NCBI GenBank assembly: GCA_017561885.1
Contig: JAFZBF010000040.1
Span: 1 to 64,000, forward strand
Direction: 5' to 3'
Source of the DNA: Bacteroidales bacterium
GTDB taxonomy: Bacteria > Bacteroidota > Bacteroidia > Bacteroidales > UBA932
Length of the DNA stretch: 64,000 nucleotides
The position numbers and the translations under genes are program-made. Of this stretch, positions 55,881-64,000 are shown piece by piece (position 1 is the first letter of the stretch; every line of letters starts with the position of its first letter). A model generated the notes under the pieces. That model did no database searches, was not told where the DNA came from, and worked only from the letters and a program-made list of their open reading frames with translations.

Positions 55881-56570
55881 GAAGTTATCCTAGCCGGACA
55901 AAGCGAGCCGTAAGGCAGAGCTCGCTTTGTTGGCTGGAGATAACTTCTTCCATCATAAATACAAATCCAACTTTCATTGGTGATTCGACCATGCCCTACA
56001 GTGCCATGCAGGGCATATTGGAATAACTAATGGCACGATTTCCTTCCATTGGTTGAAGCGAGTTCTTCTGTAGGCACCTGTAGAAGGGATAGTGCAGGCT
56101 AATGAAAGTAGGGTTTTGTCACCGACAGCACCGAACTTATCTCCCGCCAGACAGGGAGCTTTGCCAAATGGCTCCCTTATGCCTGGCGAGGATAAGTTCT
56201 GCATTTGTGCAAATCGTTACCTTGTTGGCCTGGGGCGCCTGCTGCTGATGATGGAGATAGGGTTATCTCCCGAAGGCTGCAGCGAGCTCCACCTAACGGC
56301 TCGCTTTGCCTTCGAGGATAACCCTTCCGTCCCGGCAAACCGCCTTTTCGCGGGACGGACAGGCTCAGAACAGGCTTCTGTCCCGGCAAACCGCCTTTTC
56401 GCGGGACGGACGGGCTCCGAACAGGCTTCCGTCCCGGCAAACCGCCTTTTCGCGGGACGGACAGGCTCCGAACAGGCTTCTGTCCCGGCAAACCGCCTTT
56501 TCGCGGGACGGACGGGCTCCGAACAGGCTTCTGTCTCGGCAAACCTCCCTTCCGCGGGACGGACGCGCCA
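55881..56570. repeat. Dispersed multi-hairpin element, copy B
   Basis: Second copy of the element at 13.9 kb. Hairpin 1 is at 55881-55947. The branched section is closed by CCAACTTTCATT (55967-55978) and AATGAAAGTAGG (56101-56112), with an inner hairpin AACTAATGG / CCATTGGTT (56025-56054). Hairpins 3 and 4 are at 56133-56199 and 56259-56325. Hairpins 1, 3 and 4 are again 67 bases each, and spacing matches copy A within two bases. Five 51-base tandem units follow. Stem positions differ from copy A by paired changes, suggesting selection on structure. Confidence 0.85.
56329..56570. repeat. 51-base tandem repeat, about five units
   Basis: Units begin at 56329, 56380, 56431, 56482 and 56533, each with GTCCCGGCAAACCGCC and TTTTCGCGGGAC, which can form a hairpin; the last is degenerate. 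Copy A has two units (14357, 14408). Because 51 is a multiple of three, both strands show artificial 17-residue peptide repeats. Confidence 0.9.
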
Positions 56571-56652
56571 AGAACCGCCTCCCGCTGCCGCTTGTGCATA
56601 TATATGTGGATATCCCCGCACCGGATGATAGGAATACCCCGCTTAAAATTCA

Positions 56653-56660
56653 TATATTTG
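56653..56660 (+). promoter_or_regulatory. -7 box of the second GH3 gene
   Basis: TATATTTG, exact TAnnTTTG, 21 bases before ATG 56682. Confidence 0.55.
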
Positions 56661-56681
56661 TCTCTGATTAAAACCTACCAG

Positions 56682-59048
56682 ATGAAAAAGTACCTCGTTC
56701 TGCTTTTAGCAGTGCTGATGGCAGTTGCCTGCGGCCCGAAAGTCCAGTTCAAGCTGGCAGCCACGGACCATCCGCTGGCAACAGCCAAGACCGACAAGAT
56801 CGTGGACGCTCTCTATGACCAGATGACACAGGAAGAGCGTATCGCACAGCTCTACGGCATCCGTCCGACAGAGCTGATGGGTCCTGACGGTCATCTCGAT
56901 CCTGCACTCTGCGAAGAGAAGATTCCCGCCGGCGTCGGACATATATGCCAGTACGGCAGCGGCGAGGTGCGCGATCCTGAAAACCTGCGCGATATGGTTG
57001 CAGAGATTCAGAACTGGCTTATGAAGAACACTCCCAGCAAGATTCCGGCACTTTTCCACGACGAGGTGATCAGTGGCATCGCCACATTGGGCGCAACCGC
57101 ATATCCGCAGCAGATCTGCTATGCCGGATCCTGGAATCCGGAACTTGTGGAGCTGAAAACACGTCAGACCGCAGCAGACATGCGCAAGATCGGTGGTTTT
57201 CTGGCGCTCTCCCCTATGCTCGACGTGGTCCGCGACCCGACCTTCAACCGTCTTGAGGAAGGATTCGGCGAGGATGCATATCTCACCGCCCGTCTCGGCG
57301 TCGCATTCGTCCAGGGCCTGCAGAACGGCGGTCTTGACAAGGGTGTCGCCGCCACAAGCAAGCATTATCTCGGTTACGGCGGAGGCGGAAACAGCGAGCA
57401 GAAAGAACTGATGGAAGAGATCCTCCTGCCCCACGAGGCTGTGATAAGGATCGCCGGCAGCAAATCGGTAATGACAGGATATCATGCAGTCCACGGCGTC
57501 AACTGTGTTGCCAACAAAGAGATCATGGGAGATATCCTGCGGGACTACGTAGGATTCGACGGAATGTTCGTCAGCGACTACAGCGCCATCAACCAGATTC
57601 CGCTGGATCCCGAAGACTATGTCGGCAAAGCTGCGGCAGCCATCAATGCCGGAACTGAGGTCGAGTTCTCAGAAGGAACCTGCTTCTCGCATCTTCAGGC
57701 AGCAATCGACAGTGGCCTGGTGAGCAAGCAGAGCTTCGAAAAGGCCGTGAAGAAAGTGCTGACGATGAAAGCCCGTACAGGCTTGCTTGACAAGAATCCC
57801 AAACTCTACGCTGAAGGCCGCATCGAGTTTGACAGCCCCGAAGAGCGCCAGACAGCCTATGATATGGCAGCCCAGTCGGTGGTACTTCTCAAGAACAACG
57901 GCGTGCTGCCTCTCAAGGGCAGCCTGAAAGTCGCTCTCGTCGGCCCGAACGCAAATTCGCACTGGGCGATGCTCGGCGACTACACCTATCACAGCATGAA
58001 GTATTTCTGGAACATGGTGGACGTCGATCCCGATACCCCGGGCATCGTCACCCTGCTTTCAGGCCTGCAGAGCAAGCTTCCGGCCGGGATGGACCTCAGC
58101 TACAACCGCGGTATCGACTGGGTGAGCGACACTCAGCTCGCCAATGATGCCGCCGGTGATTCAAGGGCTGCCGAAATGTTGCGCTTTTTTATGAACCGTC
58201 GCGTAGAGAGCCCCGACGAGACAGATTTCGACAAGGCCATCGAGGCTGCGGCAGAAAGTGATGTGATAGTGGCTGCGATGGGTGAGAACGTGCTGCTGTG
58301 CGGCGAGAACCGAGACCGCGGCGGCATCCGTCTGCCCGGCGATCAGGAATCATTCGTAGAAGCACTCGTTGCCACCGGCAAGCCAGTGGTTCTGATTCTC
58401 TTCGGCGGCCGCGCACAGGTAATCGGAGACCTTCAGGACAAATGTGCAGCCATCATCCAGGCGTGGTATCCCGGCGAGGAGGGAGGAAACGCCCTGGCCG
58501 ACATCCTGCTTGGCAAGGTCAACCCTTCCGGCAAGCTCACCGTCAGCTATCCTGCGGCGGAAGGCACCGGCCCGCTCTGCTACAATTACTCCTGCGACCA
58601 GGATCCGAACGTTGCCTGGCCTTTCGGCTATGGCTTGAGCTACACCAGGTTCGAATATTCAAACCTGCAGGTAACCAGGAAAACCTCAACGTCTTCCAAG
58701 GCCATCACCATCAGTTTCAACGTACGCAACGCAGGTGATGTGGCAGGTGATGAGATTGCGCAGCTTTACGTCTCTCCTACTTCTGACGACCAGGCTCTGA
58801 ATCCCATCCAGCTGAGGGGCTTCGAGCGTATCAGCCTTCAGCCTGGCGAAATCAAGAAAGTCGAGATGGTTATGTCTCCCCAGCAGCTCGGTCATTTCGA
58901 TGACTGGCAGTGGATCATCGCTCCAGGTGAGTATATCATCAAGATAGGCGCATCTTCGATGGACATCCGTCTTCAGTCGTTAGTCAGGCTCAAGGGATCT
59001 GCCACGACGATGCCAATCAGAACAGTTTATTTCTCAGAAAGCCTTTAA
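56682..59048 (+). CDS. GH3 family beta-glycosidase, lipoprotein
   Basis: A 788-residue secreted GH3 enzyme with lipobox MAVACGPK, more like beta-xylosidase/beta-glucosidase types with an early TRP-like IAQLYGIRPTEL. The nucleophile Asp is near residue 299 in FDGMFVSDYSAINQI; KHYLGYGGGGNSEQ precedes it. The second domain starts SVVLLKNNGVLPL and has the candidate acid/base Glu in LLCGENRDRGGIRLPGDQ. A fibronectin-like domain closes it (WPFGYGLSYTRFEYSNLQ). It is only distantly similar to the GH3 at 16.8 kb. Start ATG 56682 gives a proper signal. Confidence 0.92.
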   Translation: MKKYLVLLLAVLMAVACGPKVQFKLAATDHPLATAKTDKIVDALYDQMTQEERIAQLYGIRPTELMGPDGHLDPALCEEKIPAGVGHICQYGSGEVRDPENLRDMVAEIQNWLMKNTPSKIPALFHDEVISGIATLGATAYPQQICYAGSWNPELVELKTRQTAADMRKIGGFLALSPMLDVVRDPTFNRLEEGFGEDAYLTARLGVAFVQGLQNGGLDKGVAATSKHYLGYGGGGNSEQKELMEEILLPHEAVIRIAGSKSVMTGYHAVHGVNCVANKEIMGDILRDYVGFDGMFVSDYSAINQIPLDPEDYVGKAAAAINAGTEVEFSEGTCFSHLQAAIDSGLVSKQSFEKAVKKVLTMKARTGLLDKNPKLYAEGRIEFDSPEERQTAYDMAAQSVVLLKNNGVLPLKGSLKVALVGPNANSHWAMLGDYTYHSMKYFWNMVDVDPDTPGIVTLLSGLQSKLPAGMDLSYNRGIDWVSDTQLANDAAGDSRAAEMLRFFMNRRVESPDETDFDKAIEAAAESDVIVAAMGENVLLCGENRDRGGIRLPGDQESFVEALVATGKPVVLILFGGRAQVIGDLQDKCAAIIQAWYPGEEGGNALADILLGKVNPSGKLTVSYPAAEGTGPLCYNYSCDQDPNVAWPFGYGLSYTRFEYSNLQVTRKTSTSSKAITISFNVRNAGDVAGDEIAQLYVSPTSDDQALNPIQLRGFERISLQPGEIKKVEMVMSPQQLGHFDDWQWIIAPGEYIIKIGASSMDIRLQSLVRLKGSATTMPIRTVYFSESL

Positions 59049-59051
59049 AAT

Positions 59052-59942
59052 ATGAAAAGAATATTCGCTGTATTGCTTGTGTGCACGTTGTCAGTGACGG
59101 CATTTGCACAGAAAGTTTCCCAGAAATACATTCCGGACAAGAGCAAGCCGGTACTGCTGGTGTTTACTGCAGACTGGTGCGCCCCTTGCGAGGCTATGAA
59201 GCAGAATGTCTTCACCATCGATTCGGTGGCTTCGGCATTGAGCTGCTACAATGTGCTTCTGGTGGATGTGGACACTCCTACCGGCTCTGCTTATCAGGAA
59301 AGGTTCTGTAAGAAAGAGGTGCAGATTCCTTACTTTGTGGTGCTGGACCGTTATGGTTTCGTTAAGAACCGCAAGCTTGGTGCGATGGAGCCTGGGCAGT
59401 TCATCAGTTTCCTTCGCAATAGCGGAACTCTGGATGAATCTGCAGCTTCTGTCGGTGCGGTGAAATATGTGAAGGTGCCTGACAGGGAGAATTTCAAGAA
59501 GGGATGGGAATTCGAAGGTGCTCTTGGTGGCGCCCTGAGTTCTACTACCGACACTACCGCGCGCAAGGCGGGATTCGTCCTTTCCGGTGCGGCAAGGTAT
59601 CGTGTTTCCCGCTTCGCTGCTTTCCGTACAGGTGCAGACATCGTACTTACCCCGGGTGCTGTAAAGTATATTCCTTCATTGACCTTTGCTGTCCCTGTGG
59701 ATCTTGAGTTGTATCTGTTCGATCCGGGTTATGTCTTCGCTGGGACATTCTGGGGATATCACAGCGCACCTCAGGTCAAGGGCGTGGGTGACCTCGGCCT
59801 GCGTTTCGGTGCGGGATACAAGATTATGGATTTCGATGTCAGGCTGACATACAATCTGGGCATTTTGAATATGAACAAGGGCGATATCGTGAACCGAGTG
59901 TCTGCGAATGCCCTGACCCTGACTGTGGGTTACTGCTTCTGA
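59052..59942 (+). CDS. Thioredoxin domain fused to a beta-barrel-like domain
   Basis: A 296-residue secreted protein, three bases after the GH3 gene. Signal peptide MKRIFAVLLVCTLSVTAFAQ; thioredoxin-like domain at residues 25-135 with LLVFTADWCAPCEAMKQNVF (WCAPC redox motif) and the cis-Pro region VQIPYFVVLDRYG. Residues 160-296 alternate like outer-membrane strands: GFVLSGAARYRVSRF, FRTGADIVLTPG, YVFAGTFWGYHS, LGLRFGAGYKIMDFDVRLTYNLG, LTLTVGYCF, ending in Phe. A redox domain joined to a small barrel is an unusual layout. Function is unknown. Confidence 0.75.
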   Translation: MKRIFAVLLVCTLSVTAFAQKVSQKYIPDKSKPVLLVFTADWCAPCEAMKQNVFTIDSVASALSCYNVLLVDVDTPTGSAYQERFCKKEVQIPYFVVLDRYGFVKNRKLGAMEPGQFISFLRNSGTLDESAASVGAVKYVKVPDRENFKKGWEFEGALGGALSSTTDTTARKAGFVLSGAARYRVSRFAAFRTGADIVLTPGAVKYIPSLTFAVPVDLELYLFDPGYVFAGTFWGYHSAPQVKGVGDLGLRFGAGYKIMDFDVRLTYNLGILNMNKGDIVNRVSANALTLTVGYCF

Positions 59943-59961
59943 CTGCGGTCAGCCCATCTAT

Positions 59962-59999
59962 AAAAAAGACATCGCAACTTTCGCTGCGATGTCTTTTTT
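59962..59999. terminator. Bidirectional Rho-independent terminator
   Basis: Perfect 15-bp stem AAAAAAGACATCGCA / TGCGATGTCTTTTTT with an eight-base loop, between the thioredoxin gene and tRNA-Ser. Confidence 0.92.
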
Positions 60000-60007
60000 C
60001 CGCTTTG

Positions 60008-60095
60008 CGGTGAGGGGGGGATTCGAACCCCCGGTACGGTAAACCCGTACGTCAGTTTAGCAAACTGGTGGTTTCAGCCACTCACCCACCTCACC
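60008..60095 (-). tRNA. tRNA-Ser (anticodon GCT)
   Basis: 88 bases with a seven-bp acceptor stem (GGTGAGG / CCTCACC), anticodon stem-loop CAGTTTGCTAAACTG (anticodon GCT, reading AGC/AGU), a long variable arm (GTACGGGTTTACCGTAC) typical of class II tRNAs, and T-arm GGGGGTTCGAATCCCCC. CCA is not encoded. The 374 bases between the thioredoxin gene and the small peptide gene otherwise hold only the terminator and short inverted repeats near 60190. Confidence 0.95.
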
Positions 60096-60315
60096 AAACA
60101 CCCTCTTGACGCGGTTTCCCACGATGGGGACTGCAAATATAGGCAAATAATCCTTTTGAGCAAAAATAATTAGCGTAGAGCCGGGGATGTAGCTGCCGCA
60201 GGCAGATAAATCCCTTTAAGGGCAAGGCCCCCCGGATTTATTTTGTACTTTCCCTGAAAATCAATAACTTGCGATGCATATACATAATCCCCGTCAACAA
60301 CTAAAACTATATATC

Positions 60316-60459
60316 ATGAAAAGGACCCCCAAAATGGACTATGAGGCCCCTCTGATACAAGTGTACGAGGTGTCTTACGAAAGCGTGATCTGCGTATCCG
60401 GAGACACGGAAAAGTATCACAATGGAGAAAGTTACAATGATGATGACTTTAACAGTTAG
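60316..60459 (+). CDS. Small acidic peptide, 47 residues
   Basis: A 47-residue open frame (MKRTPKMDYEAPLIQVYEV to an acidic end ESYNDDDFNS), not secreted by any visible signal. Short proteins of the form K-x-Y-x-x-P-x-I-x-V are common next to surface lipoprotein genes in Bacteroidales; their role is not established. It contains one Cys (SVICVSGD). It is 13 bases upstream of the FISUMP lipoprotein gene, so the two are probably co-expressed. I start at ATG 60316; 60274 is less likely. Confidence 0.6.
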   Translation: MKRTPKMDYEAPLIQVYEVSYESVICVSGDTEKYHNGESYNDDDFNS

Positions 60460-60472
60460 GGAGAGCGTCACC

Positions 60473-63400
60473 ATGAAAAGAATTCACATTATCGTAGCCA
60501 TTGCTGCATTTTTCCTGACGGCATGCCAGCAGCAATTAGATGTAGTAGAAATCACTCCTGAAACAGGAGGACAGATCAAGTTCATGGCAACAACCGAATC
60601 CGTAGCGACCAAGACAGCACTGGAAGCAGATGGAGACGCCTTCAATGTCGTATGGCGCAGCGGGGATGAGATTGCCATATCAAATTCACCTTCCAGCTGG
60701 ACTCGTCAAATGATATATTCCACAACCAGCAACACCACACGCGCTGATTTCACTTATGTCAGCGGAGACTCGTGGTCTGGAGCCTATTATGCTTTTTACC
60801 CGGCCGACTGGTGGACTTCAAGCACCGCTGCTTATCCAAGAACTCAGTATTATGTTCCTGGAAATATTCCCAAAACGCCGATGGTTGCGTATAGCAACAC
60901 CACTACCCTCCAGTTCAGGAACATCGGCGGCCTGGTCAAGATAAACCTCAAGACCTCCCTTGATGGTCAGAAAGTCCAGAAAATATACCTCTATTCCGAA
61001 TCCAGCAGCCTTAGTGGAAGTATCACGAATATGTCTCAGATAATGACGGCAAGCGAACCGGTCGCCGCAACTATGGACCCTAACAGCCCGGCTCAGCATC
61101 CTGTAGTACTTGAATGCGGTACAGACGGAGTGGCCATAGGCACCGACCCTACCCCGTTTTATATCGCCGTGCCGGCAACCACCTATACCAGTTTCCAGAT
61201 TTCGGTAATTACGACCGAAGGCATAAAGCAGGATTTCAGACTCAAGTCCGACAGAAGCGTTGTGGTGGAAAGAAGTGCCATTGCAACCTTCGACCTCACT
61301 TTCAACAAGACAGAAGAGATTATCGACCTGAGCGAAAAAGAATCGGCAAACACCTACATGGTAACCGAGAGCGGTTACTACAAGTTCAAGGCTACCGTAA
61401 AAGGTAACGGAGGCCTGGATCCTGTAACCGGTACAAAGGCAACGGAGATCAACAAGAACGACATCAGCGGAGTGGTAGCCCTCTGGGAACTCCAGCAACG
61501 AGGTATGGGAATCAGGTTTGACAGCAATATACAGGAGTACGAGATGACTTATCACGACGGTTACGTTTATTTCCACACCTTAAGCAAGGGCGCCGTCTAT
61601 GTTGCCGTCTACAAAGACAAGGAAGGAGGTACTGAAGGTGTCTATGACAAGGATATCGACGAAATTCTCTGGAGCTGGCTGATATGGTCCACCTATGAAC
61701 CCGGAAAAGTTGTTTACAACGGCAATGCGTTCATGGACCGCAACATCGGCTCCCTGTACGAAGGCTGGTGGGAAGGAAGAGGCTACGATGGCGGTTTCAG
61801 CTATCAGTGGGGAAGGCCGGCACCGTTCGCTTCTCCTATTAATCATTCCTATTCGAATCCTTTCAATTACATTCCTCAAAGAACCAATGTCTTCTCATTT
61901 GAGAACATAGGAAACGGAACTACAGTAGACTACGCCACATCACATCCGGTCACATTCTTCTACCATCCCAACAGAAGCAACTGGATGCCGGATGACGCAA
62001 CTTGCATGACCCTTTGGTCAGATGATGTTAAAACCATCTATGACCCGTCTCCTGTAGGCTGGAAAGTTCCTTCAAAGGCCCAGCTGACCGGAATAACATC
62101 TGCGATGTCCTTCTATGGAACCGGTTTTATCGGCCCTGCATGCAGTTCTGATTTCGGTTATGGCAATCCTGGCTCTGTTTTGCTGTGGAGCAGCACCTGT
62201 GACAACAGTGACGGTTTCATTGGAGCCTGGGCAAACGCTTATGGCTCAATGTATAAAAAATACGGCAACTGGCCAGATGTATATATGATGTCAGGAATGC
62301 CTATACGTCCGGTTCAGGACGAGGCTTCCTTGACATACGTAGACCTGAGTGCAGAGGAATCGGCCAACTGCTACATCATTTCCAATTCCGGAGACTATAA
62401 GTTCAATGCTACCGTAAGAGGTAACGGAGATGCTACGCTTGCCGGTGTCAGCAAAACCATAAGCGCGTCTGAAATCGCTTCGGCTGATCTTCTTTGGGCA
62501 AGTTACGGCACCACTACCGCTCCTGCTGAAGCAGAGATGCTGTATGGTGTGCGCTACGAAAACGGTTATGTATATTTCCGCGTTCCTGAAACCTTCCATG
62601 AGGGCAATGCAGTAATTGCAATCAGGAACTCCGGCGGAACGATTCTCTGGAGCTGGCACCTATGGTTTACCACAACAGACCTTGCCAGTCTTGCACAGAC
62701 TTACAATAGCGGAGCCGTATTCATGGACCGCAACCTTGGAGCGTTGACCAGAACACACAGTTCCTCCAACACCTTCGATTACGGCCTGATGTACCAGTGG
62801 GGAAGAAAAGATCCGTTCCAGAATGCCGTTCTCCCAGGATTTAACGACGGTTACGTATCTTCAAGCGACTGGGCTACCTGTTACATTCCAGCCACTCTTG
62901 GAGCGGCCGAACAACGCTCTATTATGGCAAACCCTACTGTCGCTTCAATGGTTGCATATCCAACTACGTTCAGCAGAGGATCTTACGCAAACAGCAATTT
63001 TGACTACGACAACTGGGCTACTGACATTACCGAAGATCTGTGGCAGGAAAGCAAAACCATCTTTGATCCGTGTCCTTCCGGATGGAAAGTACCTGACAAG
63101 AGCGCCTGGAACGATCAGTTTGTCACTTGGCTGAATGGGCATAGTTTCTATCAAGACGGTTTTTATATTGACGAAGGTGGAATTAAATGCCGCTTCCCTG
63201 GTATTGCCGCCCGTATGCCTAATGCTGTCTGGGGATACCATAACAACCAGTCATATCAGCTCATGCAGGGACAGGGAGCCCTTGAAAGAACGAGCAATTA
63301 TCACGTTATCGTATGGGCTCAAAACGGTGTGCTGCTAAAAGAGAAATTCTATTTCGAGGATGACGGTATTTATGGTCTCACCTCCAACCCTACCGGAGTT

Positions 63401-63481
63401 TACGACTATTCGGATTTTGGAACTGTCCGCAACTTGTACAAGACCAGGGGCGGCAGCGTGCGCTGCGTTAGAGATGAGTAG
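60473..63481 (+). CDS. Fimbrillin-like, FISUMP-repeat surface lipoprotein
   Basis: A 1002-residue lipoprotein; the signal ends in lipobox FFLTACQQ. Residues 30-290 resemble fimbrillin-family proteins (FMATTESVATKTALE, VVWRSGDEIAISN, DFTYVSGDSWSGAYYAFYPA). Then two repeats of a FISUMP-type domain follow: the first with DLSEKESANTYMVTESGYYKF, FMDRNIGSLYEGW and YQWGRPAPF; the second with DLSAEESANCYIISNSGDYKF, FMDRNLGALTR and YQWGRKDPF. Each has a DPCPSGWKVP-like motif and an RPVQDE/RCVRDE ending. Likely a surface adhesin or fimbrial tip component. Confidence 0.85.
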   Translation: MKRIHIIVAIAAFFLTACQQQLDVVEITPETGGQIKFMATTESVATKTALEADGDAFNVVWRSGDEIAISNSPSSWTRQMIYSTTSNTTRADFTYVSGDSWSGAYYAFYPADWWTSSTAAYPRTQYYVPGNIPKTPMVAYSNTTTLQFRNIGGLVKINLKTSLDGQKVQKIYLYSESSSLSGSITNMSQIMTASEPVAATMDPNSPAQHPVVLECGTDGVAIGTDPTPFYIAVPATTYTSFQISVITTEGIKQDFRLKSDRSVVVERSAIATFDLTFNKTEEIIDLSEKESANTYMVTESGYYKFKATVKGNGGLDPVTGTKATEINKNDISGVVALWELQQRGMGIRFDSNIQEYEMTYHDGYVYFHTLSKGAVYVAVYKDKEGGTEGVYDKDIDEILWSWLIWSTYEPGKVVYNGNAFMDRNIGSLYEGWWEGRGYDGGFSYQWGRPAPFASPINHSYSNPFNYIPQRTNVFSFENIGNGTTVDYATSHPVTFFYHPNRSNWMPDDATCMTLWSDDVKTIYDPSPVGWKVPSKAQLTGITSAMSFYGTGFIGPACSSDFGYGNPGSVLLWSSTCDNSDGFIGAWANAYGSMYKKYGNWPDVYMMSGMPIRPVQDEASLTYVDLSAEESANCYIISNSGDYKFNATVRGNGDATLAGVSKTISASEIASADLLWASYGTTTAPAEAEMLYGVRYENGYVYFRVPETFHEGNAVIAIRNSGGTILWSWHLWFTTTDLASLAQTYNSGAVFMDRNLGALTRTHSSSNTFDYGLMYQWGRKDPFQNAVLPGFNDGYVSSSDWATCYIPATLGAAEQRSIMANPTVASMVAYPTTFSRGSYANSNFDYDNWATDITEDLWQESKTIFDPCPSGWKVPDKSAWNDQFVTWLNGHSFYQDGFYIDEGGIKCRFPGIAARMPNAVWGYHNNQSYQLMQGQGALERTSNYHVIVWAQNGVLLKEKFYFEDDGIYGLTSNPTGVYDYSDFGTVRNLYKTRGGSVRCVRDE

Positions 63482-63490
63482 TAAGCCGGA

Positions 63491-63521
63491 TTTGAAAAAA
63501 TAAAAAACAACATTACCTTTG
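63491..63521 (+). promoter_or_regulatory. Full consensus promoter of tRNA-Pro
   Basis: TTTG (63491-63494), 19 bases, TACCTTTG (63514-63521): perfect match, nine bases before the tRNA 5' end. Confidence 0.85.
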
Positions 63522-63530
63522 CGCCCGACT

Positions 63531-63604
63531 CGGGATGTGGCGCAGTTGGTTAGCGTACTTGGTTTGGGACCAAGGGGTCCTCCGTTCGAGTCGGAGTATC
63601 CCGA
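63531..63604 (+). tRNA. tRNA-Pro (anticodon TGG)
   Basis: 74 bases: acceptor CGGGATG / TATCCCG (one G-T pair), D-arm GCGCAGTTGGTTAGCGT, anticodon arm CTTGG-TTTGGGA-CCAAG with anticodon TGG, T-arm CTCCG-TTCGAGT-CGGAG, discriminator A, CCA not encoded. Confidence 0.96.
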
Positions 63605-63606
63605 CG

Positions 63607-63644
63607 AAAAAAGAGGATGACTAGTTCAGTCATCCTCTTTTTTT
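63607..63644. terminator. Bidirectional Rho-independent terminator
   Basis: Stem AAAAAAGAGGATGACT / AGTCATCCTCTTTTTT with a five-base loop and a T7 run, after tRNA-Pro and the convergent esterase. Confidence 0.92.
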
Positions 63645-63664
63645 ATGAAACTTGCCGCAGACCT

Positions 63665-64000
63665 CTATTGGAAAATCATGGGCAGATATTCCGTGAGGTA
63701 GATGCGCCAGTTGCGCCAGATATGGCCTCCTCCAGTTTCCATATACTTGTAAGGATAGCCTGCCTTGTCCAGCTTGGCCATATACTCTTTGTTTGCCTGG
63801 TACAGGAAATCAGAATCGCCGCAGGCAATGAAGTAGAAAGGTTTTCCTGCAAACTGCTTTGCGAGTTTTGCATCCAGGTTCTGGTAAATGGGCGAAACAG
63901 ATTCGTCGGTGACGCCTACGGCGGCTGAGAACAGGCCTACATAGCCGAACAGGTCAGGATTGTTCGCAGAGATGTACAGGCTGTGGAAACCTCCCATCGA
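63665..64000 (-). CDS. CE1-type esterase, C-terminal fragment
   Basis: Last 111 residues of a third CE1-like esterase, continuing beyond the window. The first visible residues SMGGFHSLY are the end of the GxSMGG nucleophile motif. FYFIACGDSDFLYQAN holds the probable acid and GGGHIWRNWRIYL the histidine. It is clearly related to the tandem pair at 19.1-21.4 kb, sharing HIWRNWR with the first of them. No signal or N-terminal domain can be seen. Confidence 0.9.
   Translation of the reverse strand, partial: SMGGFHSLYISANNPDLFGYVGLFSAAVGVTDESVSPIYQNLDAKLAKQFAGKPFYFIACGDSDFLYQANKEYMAKLDKAGYPYKYMETGGGHIWRNWRIYLTEYLPMIFQ

Noticed and set aside
56329..56570. Possible CRISPR array
   Set aside because: Units are contiguous 51-mers with no unique spacers between repeats, and no cas genes are nearby.
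56092..56628. Open frames with 17-residue peptide repeats on both strands (also 56177-56653 minus, 14237-14455 plus)
   Set aside because: They come from the 51-base tandem repeat and hairpins; open frames exist on both strands and in several phases, with no signal, domain or start context.

Overview
The window looks like a chromosomal segment of a Bacteroidales bacterium (phylum Bacteroidota), probably a gut or rumen lineage. GC content is near 50 %. Start codons generally lack Shine-Dalgarno sequences. Many genes instead have the Bacteroidota -7 box TAnnTTTG just upstream, sometimes with a -33 TTTG. The gene families and gene order (coaX, outer membrane protein, TPR protein, lptC, ppiD; FISUMP/fimbrillin-like lipoprotein; TonB-family protein; periplasmic glycan enzymes) fit the same group. 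Genus and species cannot be named from the sequence alone.

Layout. 0-13.6 kb: the end of fusA, trmN6, a three-gene surface-glycan cluster on the minus strand, an ECF sigma operon, transketolase, then lepA-thyA-folA-sodium symporter and an acyltransferase. 13.6-14.45 kb: non-coding, with several large hairpins; this is copy A of a dispersed element. 14.45-16.6 kb: a sugar mutarotase-like gene, a nucleotidyltransferase/GHMP-kinase fusion and an ORF6N gene. 16.8-22.6 kb: a secreted carbohydrate cluster (GH3, two tandem CE1-like esterases, a fourth alpha/beta esterase). 22.7-27 kb: a beta-barrel protein and a 1088-residue helical lipoprotein behind a strong consensus promoter. 27-33.4 kb: envelope biogenesis (ppiD-like, lptC, TPR, outer membrane protein) and coaX. 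33.4-38 kb: mfd and ruvB, then an AT-rich gap with many DnaA-box-like nonamers. 38-50 kb: fumarate reductase/succinate dehydrogenase A and B, a hydrolase, hflX, a TonB-family gene, mdh, ybeY-mnmG, a GH43-like lipoprotein and an acyl-CoA ligase. Two perfect parS palindromes lie at 46.9 and 48.2 kb. 50-55.7 kb: a YegP-like gene, glyS, folK, a MIP18-family gene, sufE, sufS, ruvA and gcvH. 55.9-56.6 kb: copy B of the dispersed element. 56.7-64 kb: a second GH3, a thioredoxin/beta-barrel fusion, tRNA-Ser, a small peptide gene with a FISUMP lipoprotein, tRNA-Pro and a truncated CE1 esterase.

How it works together. Housekeeping genes (translation, folate/thymidylate, DNA repair, central carbon, Fe-S assembly) are mixed with secreted enzymes that would trim and de-esterify plant or host polysaccharides. 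The most notable non-gene signals are two. First, two copies of a hairpin element keep an almost fixed architecture over 42 kb, with compensatory base changes in predicted stems. Second, a candidate replication-origin neighbourhood has a DnaA-box cluster, parS sites, mnmG, and an apparent shift in + strand codon composition across the window.
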